A stretch of DNA of 18,566 nt from JAUSKF01 sp964355005 (GCA_964355005.1 CAYHBX010000016.1:1-18566); one strand, 5' to 3'; shown: positions 6,118 to 11,905, numbered from the stretch's first letter. Translations and numbers: made by a program. The notes: generated by a model from the sequence alone, not told the origin.

Positions 6118-6682
6118 TTTCTGATTTTGCCGGCTCTCCCGGATTGCGCATTTTTTCGACCAACTGACGGAATTTTTCATACTCCGGCATATCTTCCGGA
6201 CGGCTGACACCGATGAATTTCAAAAATTCCAGACTGGGGCGATAAATATAAACATTACCCCGATGAGGATCAAAACCTCGGTCAATCAGTCCTCTGATGG
6301 AAAGATTGCGCAGACTGAATGAAGAATTAACACCTCGAATATAGTCAATCTCCGCGCGGGTCATCGGACCGGCATAAGCAACGATCGCCAGAGTTTCCAG
6401 CGCCGCCGGCGTCAAACTTTCTCGCAATTCTTCTTTGATTACCGTTTCCATCAGTGAAGAAAGCTCCGGCTTGGTGGTCAACTGAACCTTCTCTTTGTCA
6501 AAAACCAACGCCAATCCCCTATTGCCAGATCGGAGATCGCCTCCGAGCTGCTTCACCGCCGCTTCTACCTCTTCTACGCCAAGTTTTAAAATTTTCGCGA
6601 TTTTCTTAAATTCCAGCGGCTCGCCGTAAATAAATAAAAGCGCCTCAATTTGTGCTACTTTGTCCATTGAACTATTAGTCAT
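6089..6682 (-). CDS. scpB: Segregation and condensation protein B
   Basis: ScpB is the winged-helix kleisin partner that, with ScpA and SMC, organises and separates replicated chromosomes. It is 197 residues. The first winged helix begins at IEALLFIYGEPL (about 12-23). The second holds the strongly conserved LTPAALETLAIVAYAGPMTRAEI block (about 90-112), followed by RGVNSSFSLRNL and the RGLIDRGF turn. A polar tail (about 180-197) overlaps the next gene. The start codon at 6682 lies within an iterated ATTAG stretch, and the residues before Met6 (ATG 6667) look non-homologous, so 6667 is a good alternative. It lies 19 bases after scpA in the usual scpA-scpB order. Confidence 0.95.
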   Translation of the reverse strand: MTNSSMDKVAQIEALLFIYGEPLEFKKIAKILKLGVEEVEAAVKQLGGDLRSGNRGLALVFDKEKVQLTTKPELSSLMETVIKEELRESLTPAALETLAIVAYAGPMTRAEIDYIRGVNSSFSLRNLSIRGLIDRGFDPHRGNVYIYRPSLEFLKFIGVSRPEDMPEYEKFRQLVEKMRNPGEPAKSENGTTPSQSN

Positions 6683-6712
6683 TAATTAGAAATTAGAATA
6701 ATTAGTTATTAG
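6674..6712. repeat. Iterated ATTAG word spanning the scpA stop and scpB start
   Basis: Five copies of ATTAG begin at 6674, 6685, 6692, 6701 and 6708 with variable A/T spacing. The scpA stop codon (6702-6704) and the annotated scpB start (6680-6682) are both made of this word. No promoter or Shine-Dalgarno is evident in it. Confidence 0.6.
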
Positions 6713-7457
6713 AAATTTGCTGCACTCTTATATCACTAAATTGGTCGCCTTGTTCAACATTTATAACTCTCTCTTTGAGTAAATGGAGGATCGCTAAAAA
6801 TAGCACGATTACCTCCCCTCGGGACTTCTGGTCGGACATACTGCGGAAACTGTGGCTGCCCGACTGCCCACCGGACAAGCCGGCGTCCTTAAATCTATTT
6901 AACAACTCTTCCATCTTCTGTTCAATGGTCACCACCGCTTTTTTAACAATTTGTTCGTCCGGCAGAAGTACTTTTAACACTTGGGAGAGATGCTGGATCG
7001 CCCCGGCCAAATCACTGACCGCTAATCCGGACGGTGGATAAAAAATGGACTGGTCTCCCAAATTAGCAAAAAGCGGACGGGAATAGGCCGTTTGCCCCCG
7101 GCCCCAAAGTTTGCGAATGTGTTCGCTCGCTAGCTTGAATTCGCGATAAATACGTAGCCGGCCCTCAAGGTCTTTAATATCCGCCTCCTCTTCTTTCGTC
7201 AACTCCAGCATCGGCAAGAGGGCCTTAGATTTGATCAGCACTAATTTAGCCGCCACTACCAAAAAATCAGCGATCAGGGATGGCGCTCCTGCCTGTCCGG
7301 TAGGCAGGGATCTTTCGAGACTTTTGACGTATCGCAGAAAATCCGCCGTCACTTCAGCTAAACTGATGGCGGTAATTTCCAACTTGCGCTCTTCAATAAG
7401 TTCCAAAAGTTTACCTAACGGCCCGCTGAATTGCTGAAGTTTCACTTGGTAGTTCAT
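6702..7457 (-). CDS. scpA: Segregation and condensation protein A (kleisin), carrying two palindromic insertions
   Basis: ScpA is the kleisin that bridges SMC heads and ScpB. Its 251 residues begin with the family signature FSGPLGKLLELIEERKLEI (10-28). The helix ADFLVVAAKLVLIKSKALLP (63-82) follows, and the C-terminal winged helix ends SFRSM...RGEVIVLFLAILHLLKE...VEQGDQFSDI (203-243). Two low-complexity loops, residues 49-59 (SLPTGQAG) and 191-201 (GLSGGQSG), do not fit the family and are encoded by copies of one palindrome (7288-7308 and 6864-6880). The frame also opens at ATG 7484, but those nine residues (MNFTNFTNF) come from an iterated word, so ATG 7457 is preferred. It is the first of the scpAB pair, downstream of the glycoside hydrolase gene. 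Confidence 0.95.
   Translation of the reverse strand: MNYQVKLQQFSGPLGKLLELIEERKLEITAISLAEVTADFLRYVKSLERSLPTGQAGAPSLIADFLVVAAKLVLIKSKALLPMLELTKEEEADIKDLEGRLRIYREFKLASEHIRKLWGRGQTAYSRPLFANLGDQSIFYPPSGLAVSDLAGAIQHLSQVLKVLLPDEQIVKKAVVTIEQKMEELLNRFKDAGLSGGQSGSHSFRSMSDQKSRGEVIVLFLAILHLLKERVINVEQGDQFSDIRVQQISNN
6864..6880 (-). repeat. Palindromic repeat, copy 2, in frame within scpA
   Basis: Read on the minus strand (GCTTGTCCGGTGGGCAG) it matches 15 of 17 bases of 7291-7307 read on the plus strand (GCCTGTCCGGTAGGCAG). It encodes ScpA residues 193-198 in the loop before the C-terminal winged helix. The arms are more degraded than in copy 1. Confidence 0.55.
7288..7308 (+). repeat. Palindromic repeat, copy 1, in frame within scpA
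   Basis: Perfect arms CCTGCCT (7288-7294) and AGGCAGG (7302-7308) flank GTCCGGT. It encodes residues 50-57 of ScpA (SLPTGQAG) between two conserved helices, where homologues have a short loop. From memory, peptides of the PTGQAG type turn up as odd insertions in other Parcubacteria proteins, which would make this a dispersed family. Confidence 0.7.
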
Positions 7458-7519
7458 AAAGTTTGTAAAGTTTGTAAAGTTCATAAAGTACTTTATAACC
7501 TTATGAACCTTATAACTTT
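7455..7519. repeat. Iterated-word spacer upstream of scpA
   Basis: The spacer is made of variants of two words, GTTTGTAAA and GTTCATAAAG, the second also in inverted form (CCTTATGAAC). Together they form an imperfect inverted repeat around AAAGTACTTT. The upstream in-frame ATG of scpA (7484) falls inside it. TATAAA-like -10 words occur but no convincing promoter can be picked. Confidence 0.55.
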
Positions 7520-8722
7520 TTACTCGATGTTTAACGCTTCTTTAGTATAAATGTTTGAGGGGCTCCAAAGCATCCAACCGCCATCCAAGTCCGGATGACC
7601 GGCAACGGCATCATCCCAGGCTTTGATCTGCGCTCGCACTTTCACCGCGTCGTAATCAGCGCCCAAATCAAAATCCTGGAACCACGGGCGCATTTTCGCG
7701 GTCATTGGAGTGGTAGATGCGTAGATCTTAAAATCTTCGATTCGCTTCACCGCGCTATCCATTGAATATTTTACCACTTCGTAAGGATGTTCGGCCGGCT
7801 TTTCTAAACCGATAAATCCGGGAAAATAATGTGATGGATAAGCCATCGGCGCGATGGCTTCAAAATTTGGCCAAGCGTACTCTAGGTGCTGTCCGATCCC
7901 AAGGCCGTCTTTATTAACCGTTACCAAACCGAAAAGATCGGCGGAAAGTTTTCCGGAGGGAATAGCCGATCGTAGGTATTCAAAAAATTCTCTAACAATT
8001 TTAGTTTTTAGAGTTTTCTCGTCCCAAAACGGATATTTAATGTCATTTAAATCACCATCGGAGGCAAAACGAATATAGTCAAAATTAGCCTCATCAAAAC
8101 CACGCGCCAAAATCTCTTTGGCCACGGCGATATTATAATCCCAGACTTCATGCGAAGCGGTGTCCATCCAAGTCAATCCTTTGTAGTCCTTCCAAGTCTG
8201 GCCGGTGGTGGAACTATAAAGCGCGAGATCCGGTCGGGCGGCCGCCAGACGCTGATCCTGAAAAACCGAAATCCGGCCGATAACGTAGATGCCCTCATCA
8301 TGCAAACGCTTGATCAGCTTATTCAATTGACTGATACGCGGCTCTACCGCCTCATACTTCTTCGGCAATTCCAAATCAGTATTGTAAAGCACGAGGCCGG
8401 AATAATCCTTAACATCAATAACGATCGCGTTCAGTTCGGTTTCTTTTATCAGGCCAATAAGATATTGAAGCTTTTTCTCACTGGCGGCCGACCAGCTGGT
8501 GGAATAAATCGCTTTAATTCTCAATGGCGGGTCCGCTAACGGCAGCTGCGGCTCAATATCAATTATTTTCGGCAATTCGGGAACGTCGGAGGCGGCTACT
8601 TTTTGAATTCCAGGATCCTCACCGATGGTAATAGTCAGTTGATTATCGCTGCTTAAAAACAAAAGGAGCGCCAAAATGAAGGCGACCAAAAACAAAGTAA
8701 AGATTAGGCTCCGAGCCCGCAT
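7520..8722 (-). CDS. Membrane-anchored putative glycoside hydrolase (DUF4015-type TIM barrel)
   Basis: 400 residues. An N-terminal anchor (about 5-24) and a Pro-rich linker (to about 65) carry a TIM-barrel domain of the putative glycoside hydrolase family PF13200 (DUF4015). Recognisable blocks are IKAIYSTSWSA (about 69-79), NAIVIDVKDYSG (about 98-109), YVIGRISVFQD (about 145-155), WMDTASHEVWDYN, and ANFDYIRFASDGD (about 213-225). Later blocks are EAIAPMAYPSHY and GGWMLWSP near the end. Acidic residues at strand ends fit a retaining glycosidase, though no substrate is established for the family. The outward anchor and the wall genes downstream suggest a polysaccharide at the cell surface. ATG 8722 heads the probable operon. 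Confidence 0.85.
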   Translation of the reverse strand: MRARSLIFTLFLVAFILALLLFLSSDNQLTITIGEDPGIQKVAASDVPELPKIIDIEPQLPLADPPLRIKAIYSTSWSAASEKKLQYLIGLIKETELNAIVIDVKDYSGLVLYNTDLELPKKYEAVEPRISQLNKLIKRLHDEGIYVIGRISVFQDQRLAAARPDLALYSSTTGQTWKDYKGLTWMDTASHEVWDYNIAVAKEILARGFDEANFDYIRFASDGDLNDIKYPFWDEKTLKTKIVREFFEYLRSAIPSGKLSADLFGLVTVNKDGLGIGQHLEYAWPNFEAIAPMAYPSHYFPGFIGLEKPAEHPYEVVKYSMDSAVKRIEDFKIYASTTPMTAKMRPWFQDFDLGADYDAVKVRAQIKAWDDAVAGHPDLDGGWMLWSPSNIYTKEALNIE

Positions 8723-8728
8723 GCTAAT

Positions 8729-8756
8729 ATCCTAATTTAATCATAAGTAATGCGAA
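8729..8756 (-). promoter_or_regulatory. Possible promoter of the hydrolase-scpAB-dacA-mraY run
   Basis: On the minus strand TTCGCA (8756-8751), a 16-base spacer and TAGGAT (8734-8729) lie 6 bases before the ATG at 8722. This matches the leaderless arrangement seen elsewhere in the window. Both boxes are only moderate matches, and the -35 belongs to an iterated word. Confidence 0.3.
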
Positions 8757-8812
8757 TATACGAACATATGCGAATGATACAAACAAAAAATTGCGGTTCG
8801 CATAATTCGCAT
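8750..8812. repeat. Two direct and two inverted copies of ATGCGAA in the divergent spacer
   Basis: ATGCGAA occurs at 8750-8756 and 8768-8774, 18 bases apart. Its complement TTCGCAT occurs at 8797-8803 and 8806-8812. The best pair, TATGCGAAT (8767-8775) and ATTCGCATA (8805-8813), is a perfect 9-bp inverted repeat. It lies between the divergent hydrolase and Nudix genes, so it could be an operator or iterated-word drift. Confidence 0.55.
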
Positions 8813-8837
8813 AGGATTGTCTGTTAGCATTATTCTA

Positions 8838-8866
8838 TTGACACATAGTAATAAATGTTATACAAT
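8838..8866 (+). promoter_or_regulatory. Promoter of the Nudix gene
   Basis: Perfect TTGACA (8838-8843), a 17-base spacer and TACAAT (8861-8866). Transcription should begin near 8873, giving a leader of about 59 bases. Confidence 0.75.
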
Positions 8867-8878
8867 CTCTGGTAGAAA

Positions 8879-8899
8879 GGTTTAGCATCGCGCTAAGCC
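8879..8899 (+). promoter_or_regulatory. Leader hairpin before the Nudix gene
   Basis: GGTTTAGC (8879-8886) pairs with GCTAAGCC (8892-8899) through 8 pairs, one of them T-G, around a five-base loop. It sits just after the predicted transcript start and leaves the Shine-Dalgarno (about 8916-8925) free, so it may stabilise the message rather than block it. Confidence 0.4.
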
Positions 8900-8931
8900 A
8901 CTTGAAAATTCTTTTAAGGAAGGGGCGGAAG

Positions 8932-9795
8932 ATGAGCAGAATCAACGAACTGCACTTCAGAAAAAAGGGTTCGGCTTTCGTATTGATCGCGGACATGCCT
9001 CCGGGACTTCCGGATCTCAAGACTAAGCTAAAGAGCTGGACCAGAGCGGTTATTGTCCACAATGATGAAAAGACCAGGGACCCAAGGGCCACGGATCCCA
9101 AGCGGCGCGACAAAGGAAAGCCGGCTGGCTGGGGTATGCCCGGCGGCGGTATCTTCGACTGGAAAGATCCCAACTCCATCATTGCCCACTTTGTGCCTCC
9201 GGATTGTTCATGCGAAACCTCGGTAGAGGCCGTGATTCGCGAAATGTTTGAAGAAAGCGGATTAGTGATTGATACCGGCGATCCTAGGCTGGTGGAAAAT
9301 TTGAAAAACTACCACGCCGAAATCACCGGCACACAAGGAAAAAGATTTTTTGCGGAAGCCATCGCGGGACGGATGCTTCTCATCCACGAGTACGCAGCGC
9401 AAGTTGAGGCACGTGGCTTGATCTATCCCCTAGGCGGACAAGATAAAGGCAATCATACCCTCTTCCAATTTTTCGTTGACGCCAATAATCTGGTGGACAA
9501 AAATTCTCTGGCTACCAAAGTTGATGATGCCGTGAAATTCAATAAGCTGGACCCGGCCAACAACACCGGAATGACTCACTGGAAGTCTCGGGAAGAGCTC
9601 GAGACTTACGCGGCAAGTTACGTCAGCCTCAAAAGAGCTTCCGACGACGAAGATGAGCGCCTCCGCGAAGAGACCAGAAAAGACGGCAAGCGACGCAAAC
9701 TGGGATTGGGGCATATTTACTTCAGCCACCTTGAAAGAATGGGATTCACCGTAGAACAGGAACAGAGAGAAGATCATTTGCACATTCAGCCTTAA
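8932..9795 (+). CDS. Nudix-domain hydrolase with an interrupted Nudix box
   Basis: 287 residues. Nudix enzymes cleave nucleoside-diphosphate derivatives using metal held by the Nudix box. Here WGMPGGGI (67-74) and the catalytic helix ETSVEAVIREMFEESGL (95-111) are both present: Glu95, then seven residues, then REMFEESG. About 20 extra residues (75-94, with two Cys) separate them, and the usual box glycine is not six residues before Glu95. A charged N-terminal segment and a long C-terminal extension (about 235-287, rich in Glu, Arg and Lys) go beyond a minimal 150-residue Nudix domain. The frame opens at TTG 8902, but a purine-rich Shine-Dalgarno about 6 bases before ATG 8932 decides. It is monocistronic, and its substrate is unknown. 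Confidence 0.85.
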   Translation: MSRINELHFRKKGSAFVLIADMPPGLPDLKTKLKSWTRAVIVHNDEKTRDPRATDPKRRDKGKPAGWGMPGGGIFDWKDPNSIIAHFVPPDCSCETSVEAVIREMFEESGLVIDTGDPRLVENLKNYHAEITGTQGKRFFAEAIAGRMLLIHEYAAQVEARGLIYPLGGQDKGNHTLFQFFVDANNLVDKNSLATKVDDAVKFNKLDPANNTGMTHWKSREELETYAASYVSLKRASDDEDERLREETRKDGKRRKLGLGHIYFSHLERMGFTVEQEQREDHLHIQP

Positions 9796-9800
9796 AGCTC

Positions 9801-9830
9801 AGGACCCCGAAAGGGGTCTTTTAAATTTTT
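9801..9830 (+). terminator. Rho-independent terminator after the Nudix gene
   Basis: GACCCC (9803-9808), a GAAA tetraloop and GGGGTC (9813-9818) are followed by TTTTAAATTTTT. Confidence 0.9.
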
Positions 9831-9853
9831 AATTACTAATTTCTAAAAACCGC

Positions 9854-9859
9854 TATACT
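9854..9859 (+). promoter_or_regulatory. -10 box for leaderless dnaX
   Basis: TATACT lies 8 bases before ATG 9868 and only 2 bases before the other candidate ATG at 9862, so the transcript should include only 9868. The -35 region is AT-rich without a clear box. Confidence 0.5.
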
Positions 9860-9867
9860 ATATGGGT

Positions 9868-10986
9868 ATGGCTCTGGCTATTTATAGAAAATATCGCCCG
9901 AAAAGTTTTGATGAATTTTTTGGGCAGAAAGAAGTCGTGGAAATCATCCGCAATGCCGCCAGACAAAACCGGCTGGCACACGCCTATCTATTTTACGGCC
10001 CTCGCGGAACCGGCAAAACCACAACCGCCCGGCTGGTAGCCAAACTCGCCAACTGTGAAACCCGATTGTCTGACAACGGATTCTACCAGAAGGGCGAGCC
10101 CTGCAACGATTGCGGCCGGTGCAAAGAAATAGATTCCGGCCGGGCGTTGGATATCATAGAAATAGACGCCGCCTCCAACCGCGGCATTGATGATGTCCGC
10201 GCTCTTCAGGAAGGAATTCGCTCCTCTCCTTCTTCTTACGATTACAAAGTGGTTATCTTGGACGAAGTTCACATGTTGAGCCGAGATGCCTTTAACGCGC
10301 TTCTAAAAACGCTGGAAGAGCCGCCGGCGCACGTAATTATTATTCTGGCCACCACCGAAATAGAAAAGGTCCCGCCGACTATCGCTTCCCGCACCCAAAG
10401 GTTTCATTTTCGTAAATTAAACATTGACGAGATCGTCCAAAAACTCCAAAAGATAGCGGCAGCCGAAAAAATGAAGGTCGCGGATGATGCCTTGGAATTG
10501 ATCGCCGGGTCCGCGGACGGAAGTCTTCGGGATGCCGAGTCCCTGCTAGACCAGATGGCGAGCATTAAAAACCAGATCACCGCGGAAGACGTGGAAAAAA
10601 TAATCGGCAAAGCCGGCTTGGGGCGTTTGGCGGATTTTTCGGAAATAATATTGGAAAACCAGCTCGCCGCGGCCCTAAAATACATCGCCGATCTTAATGC
10701 CGGAGGATACAACCTGGTGGATTTCAATAAAGAACTTATCTATTACTGGCGCCGCTTGTTAAGTTTGCGATTTGATCCATCCCTGGTGGAATTATATAAA
10801 CAGGACATCACCAAAAAAGAATTGGAAAAGATCCGGACGCAAAGCGCGAAAATAGTTCCGGAAAAGCATCTGACTTTTGTACGGTCGCTCATCCGCGCCT
10901 ATAGTGAAATGCGCTACTCCCCTTTTGTCGTCGTCCCGCTGGAGATCGCAATAATAGAGAATTTAAAAACAAAAAACTCCGCGTAA
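9868..10986 (+). CDS. dnaX: DNA polymerase III subunit gamma/tau (short form)
   Basis: DnaX is the ATPase core of the clamp loader that places the sliding clamp on primed DNA. The AAA+ domain shows Walker A GPRGTGKTT (44-52), four zinc cysteines (63, 79, 82, 85), Walker B LDEVH (131-135), sensor 1 ATTE (161-164), the SRTQRF arginine-finger motif (174-179) and SLRDAESLLDQ (219-229). A collar domain follows. At 372 residues it lacks the tau C-terminal region that binds polymerase and helicase, so it resembles gamma. ATG 9868 (MALAIYRKYRP) is preferred over 9862 because of the -10 box position and the family's usual start. Its stop codon lies in the loop of a terminator for the opposing gene. 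Confidence 0.96.
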   Translation: MALAIYRKYRPKSFDEFFGQKEVVEIIRNAARQNRLAHAYLFYGPRGTGKTTTARLVAKLANCETRLSDNGFYQKGEPCNDCGRCKEIDSGRALDIIEIDAASNRGIDDVRALQEGIRSSPSSYDYKVVILDEVHMLSRDAFNALLKTLEEPPAHVIIILATTEIEKVPPTIASRTQRFHFRKLNIDEIVQKLQKIAAAEKMKVADDALELIAGSADGSLRDAESLLDQMASIKNQITAEDVEKIIGKAGLGRLADFSEIILENQLAAALKYIADLNAGGYNLVDFNKELIYYWRRLLSLRFDPSLVELYKQDITKKELEKIRTQSAKIVPEKHLTFVRSLIRAYSEMRYSPFVVVPLEIAIIENLKTKNSA

Positions 10987-10993
10987 AGCGGAG
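10962..10993 (-). terminator. Terminator for the minus-strand zinc protein, inside the dnaX 3' end
   Basis: CTCCGC (10977-10982) pairs with GCGGAG (10988-10993) around a five-base loop. Read on the minus strand the stem is followed by TTTTTTGTTTTT, a strong terminator. On the plus strand there is no good T-run, so it mainly serves the gene at 11013-11420. The dnaX stop codon (10984-10986) is in the loop. Confidence 0.75.
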
Positions 10994-11012
10994 CTTAAGG
11001 CAATCTTTTGGG

Positions 11013-11420
11013 TTAGAGCGCGAAGACTGCTTCTCGCGACGAATCGGGCAATAACTCATACCATCCCCAACAATCAGGACACAAGCGCGCTTTGCGATTA
11101 CCGACTTGGCAAATTCGAGTGCCTTTTTGATAATCAGCTTTAAATTCCTTTGAGCACTGCTCACAGGCATGCATGCTGCGAATCTCGGCCCAGGCCACCA
11201 ACTTATCCAGATAACTCCCACCGCGACCAACATATTCGATATTCAGCTTGCCATCGCGAAATTCCAGTTGCGTGATCCTGAAAGTATCATCCGAGTGAAG
11301 TCGCGCCGCTCCGCAAAAACCGGCGATGATCTGGAACCAACCGTCGCCGAAATTGAACTTGCATCCATCGTCAATGAACGGAAAACGCCTACGCAAATCT
11401 GCTTTCTTTGTTGCCTGCAT
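11013..11420 (-). CDS. Phage-type conserved protein with a C-terminal zinc knuckle
   Basis: 135 residues. The block GDGWFQIIAGFC (about 25-36), then ITQLEFRDGKLNIEYVG, then AEIRSMHACEQC and LCPDC resembles an uncharacterised family common in phages and accessory regions. Members usually read GDGW..LI..LC, then a QVKEKFG-like strand segment, then AE..S..TCE.CG and a final Cys pair. The cysteines CEQC (about 86-89) and CPDC (about 114-117) probably bind zinc. The family's function is not known to me. TTTAGGAG lies just before ATG 11420, and it has an extended -10 promoter and its own terminator. As a free-standing single gene beside the GIY-YIG/tRNA unit, it may be acquired. Confidence 0.75.
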   Translation of the reverse strand: MQATKKADLRRRFPFIDDGCKFNFGDGWFQIIAGFCGAARLHSDDTFRITQLEFRDGKLNIEYVGRGGSYLDKLVAWAEIRSMHACEQCSKEFKADYQKGTRICQVGNRKARLCPDCWGWYELLPDSSREAVFAL

Positions 11421-11459
11421 CTTAACCTCTCCTAAAGGGGTAATGAAAAGAACGTTGCG

Positions 11460-11488
11460 ATTATAGCATAGAATTATACAATGCGCAA
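11460..11488 (-). promoter_or_regulatory. Promoter of the phage-type zinc protein
   Basis: On the minus strand TTGCGC (11488-11483), a 17-base spacer and a perfect TATAAT (11465-11460) preceded by TGC. The leader is about 35 bases and carries an AGGAG Shine-Dalgarno. Confidence 0.6.
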
Positions 11489-11499
11489 TAGCCCCTTAG

Positions 11500-11528
11500 T
11501 TGAATAAAGCTGTGAAATCTGATTAGAT
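11500..11528 (+). promoter_or_regulatory. Candidate promoter for the GIY-YIG/tRNA-Gln/msrA region
   Basis: TTGAAT (11500-11505), a 17-base spacer and TTAGAT (11523-11528) would start transcription near 11535, right at the structured element before the GIY-YIG gene. A second option is TTGCGA (11455-11460) with TACAAT (11477-11482). No separate promoter is visible between the GIY-YIG start and the tRNA. Confidence 0.4.
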
Positions 11529-11538
11529 TACTTTATTC
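11502..11538. repeat. Nested palindrome upstream of the GIY-YIG unit
   Basis: GAATAAAG (11502-11509) and CTTTATTC (11531-11538) are a perfect 8-bp inverted repeat enclosing a second one, AATCT (11516-11520) and AGATT (11525-11529). It overlaps the candidate promoter and directly abuts the tRNA-like segment, so it may mark the left edge of an element or be a regulatory site. Confidence 0.45.
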
Positions 11539-11539
11539 T

Positions 11540-11590
11540 GGGATCGTCCCTCGGCCGTAGCCCGGCCACGGGCGAGGCTAATGGTAGAAC
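11540..11590 (+). other. tRNA-Gln 5'-end copy interrupted by a 30-base hairpin segment
   Basis: GGGATCGTC (11540-11548) and TAATGGTAGAAC (11579-11590) match two adjoining pieces of the intact tRNA-Gln (11838-11846 and 11847-11858) with one mismatch in 21 bases. Between them lie 30 bases (11549-11578), of which 29 fold into a long hairpin: CCTCG pairs with CGAGG, then CCGT with ACGG, and so on to a three-base loop. The anticodon and T arms are missing, so it is not a working tRNA. The 3' part, GGGCGAGGCTA, is also found in the cold-shock leader. Confidence 0.6.
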
Positions 11591-11594
11591 AACT

Positions 11595-11849
11595 ATGCAA
11601 TTCGTATACGTGCTTCGTAGTAAAAAAGATGGAGATTTGTATATTGGTTGCACGAAAAATATCGAAAATAGGTTAGTAATGCATAACTCCGGAATGGTTG
11701 TCTCTACAAAATCACGATTACCAATGGAGTTGATATATCGTGAAATATACCAAGATAAATTTGAAGCTTTTCGAAGGGAGAAGTTTTATAAGTCCGCACC
11801 GGGGAAAAAAATATTGAAATCAAAGATCAAATATTGCGGGATCGTCTAA
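11595..11849 (+). CDS. Single-domain GIY-YIG nuclease
   Basis: 84 residues, the size of the stand-alone UPF0213/YhbQ-like group of the GIY-YIG superfamily. VYVLRS (4-9) holds the first strand and DLYIG (14-18) the YIG strand. Arg26, His30 and the MELIYREIY and EAFRREKFYKS segments supply the usual catalytic helix and Glu/Arg positions. Members nick or cut DNA, but the cellular role of this group is unclear. The gene is visibly AT-richer than its neighbours and has no Shine-Dalgarno. Its last five codons and stop (11835-11849) are the 5' end of tRNA-Gln. Together with the tRNA-like segment upstream, this suggests a small mobile or domesticated unit targeted to a tRNA gene. Confidence 0.88.
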   Translation: MQFVYVLRSKKDGDLYIGCTKNIENRLVMHNSGMVVSTKSRLPMELIYREIYQDKFEAFRREKFYKSAPGKKILKSKIKYCGIV

Positions 11850-11905
11850 TGGTAGGACACGGGACTTTGAATCCCGGTATCTAGGTTCGATTCCTAGTCC
11901 CGCAG
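11835..11905 (+). tRNA. tRNA-Gln (anticodon UUG)
   Basis: Acceptor stem TGCGGGA (11835-11841) pairs with TCCCGCA (11898-11904). D arm with GTC/GAC and loop TAATGGTAG. Anticodon stem CGGGA/TCCCG with loop CTTTGAA, giving anticodon TTG (11867-11869). A four-base variable loop, then T arm CTAGG/CCTAG with TTCGATT. All stems are perfect. The discriminator is G11905, and CCA is not encoded, so it must be added by a nucleotidyltransferase. The first 15 bases overlap the 3' end of the GIY-YIG gene. Confidence 0.96.

Noticed and set aside
6118..6210. Longer start for the D,D-peptidase gene
   Set aside because: It would put about 30 charged residues before the export signal and lies wholly within scpB codons.
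7458..7484. ScpA start at ATG 7484
   Set aside because: The added residues (MNFTNFTNF) are translated spacer repeats; the conserved protein begins at MNYQVKLQQF, ATG 7457.
8750..8812. CRISPR-like array from repeated ATGCGAA
   Set aside because: The repeats are 7 bases, occur in both orientations and have no constant spacer length; no cas gene is near.
10971..10993. Possible -1 frameshift site in dnaX: A_AAA_AAC in the right frame followed by a hairpin, giving a 24-residue extension to 11054
   Set aside because: The stem starts inside the heptamer instead of 5-8 bases later, the extension has no domain, and the A-run and stem are fully explained as the terminator of the opposing gene.
11540..11610. 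A second tRNA gene at the left of the GIY-YIG gene
   Set aside because: Only the 5' acceptor-side and D-arm bases are present; no anticodon stem, T arm or pairing 3' acceptor strand can be found.
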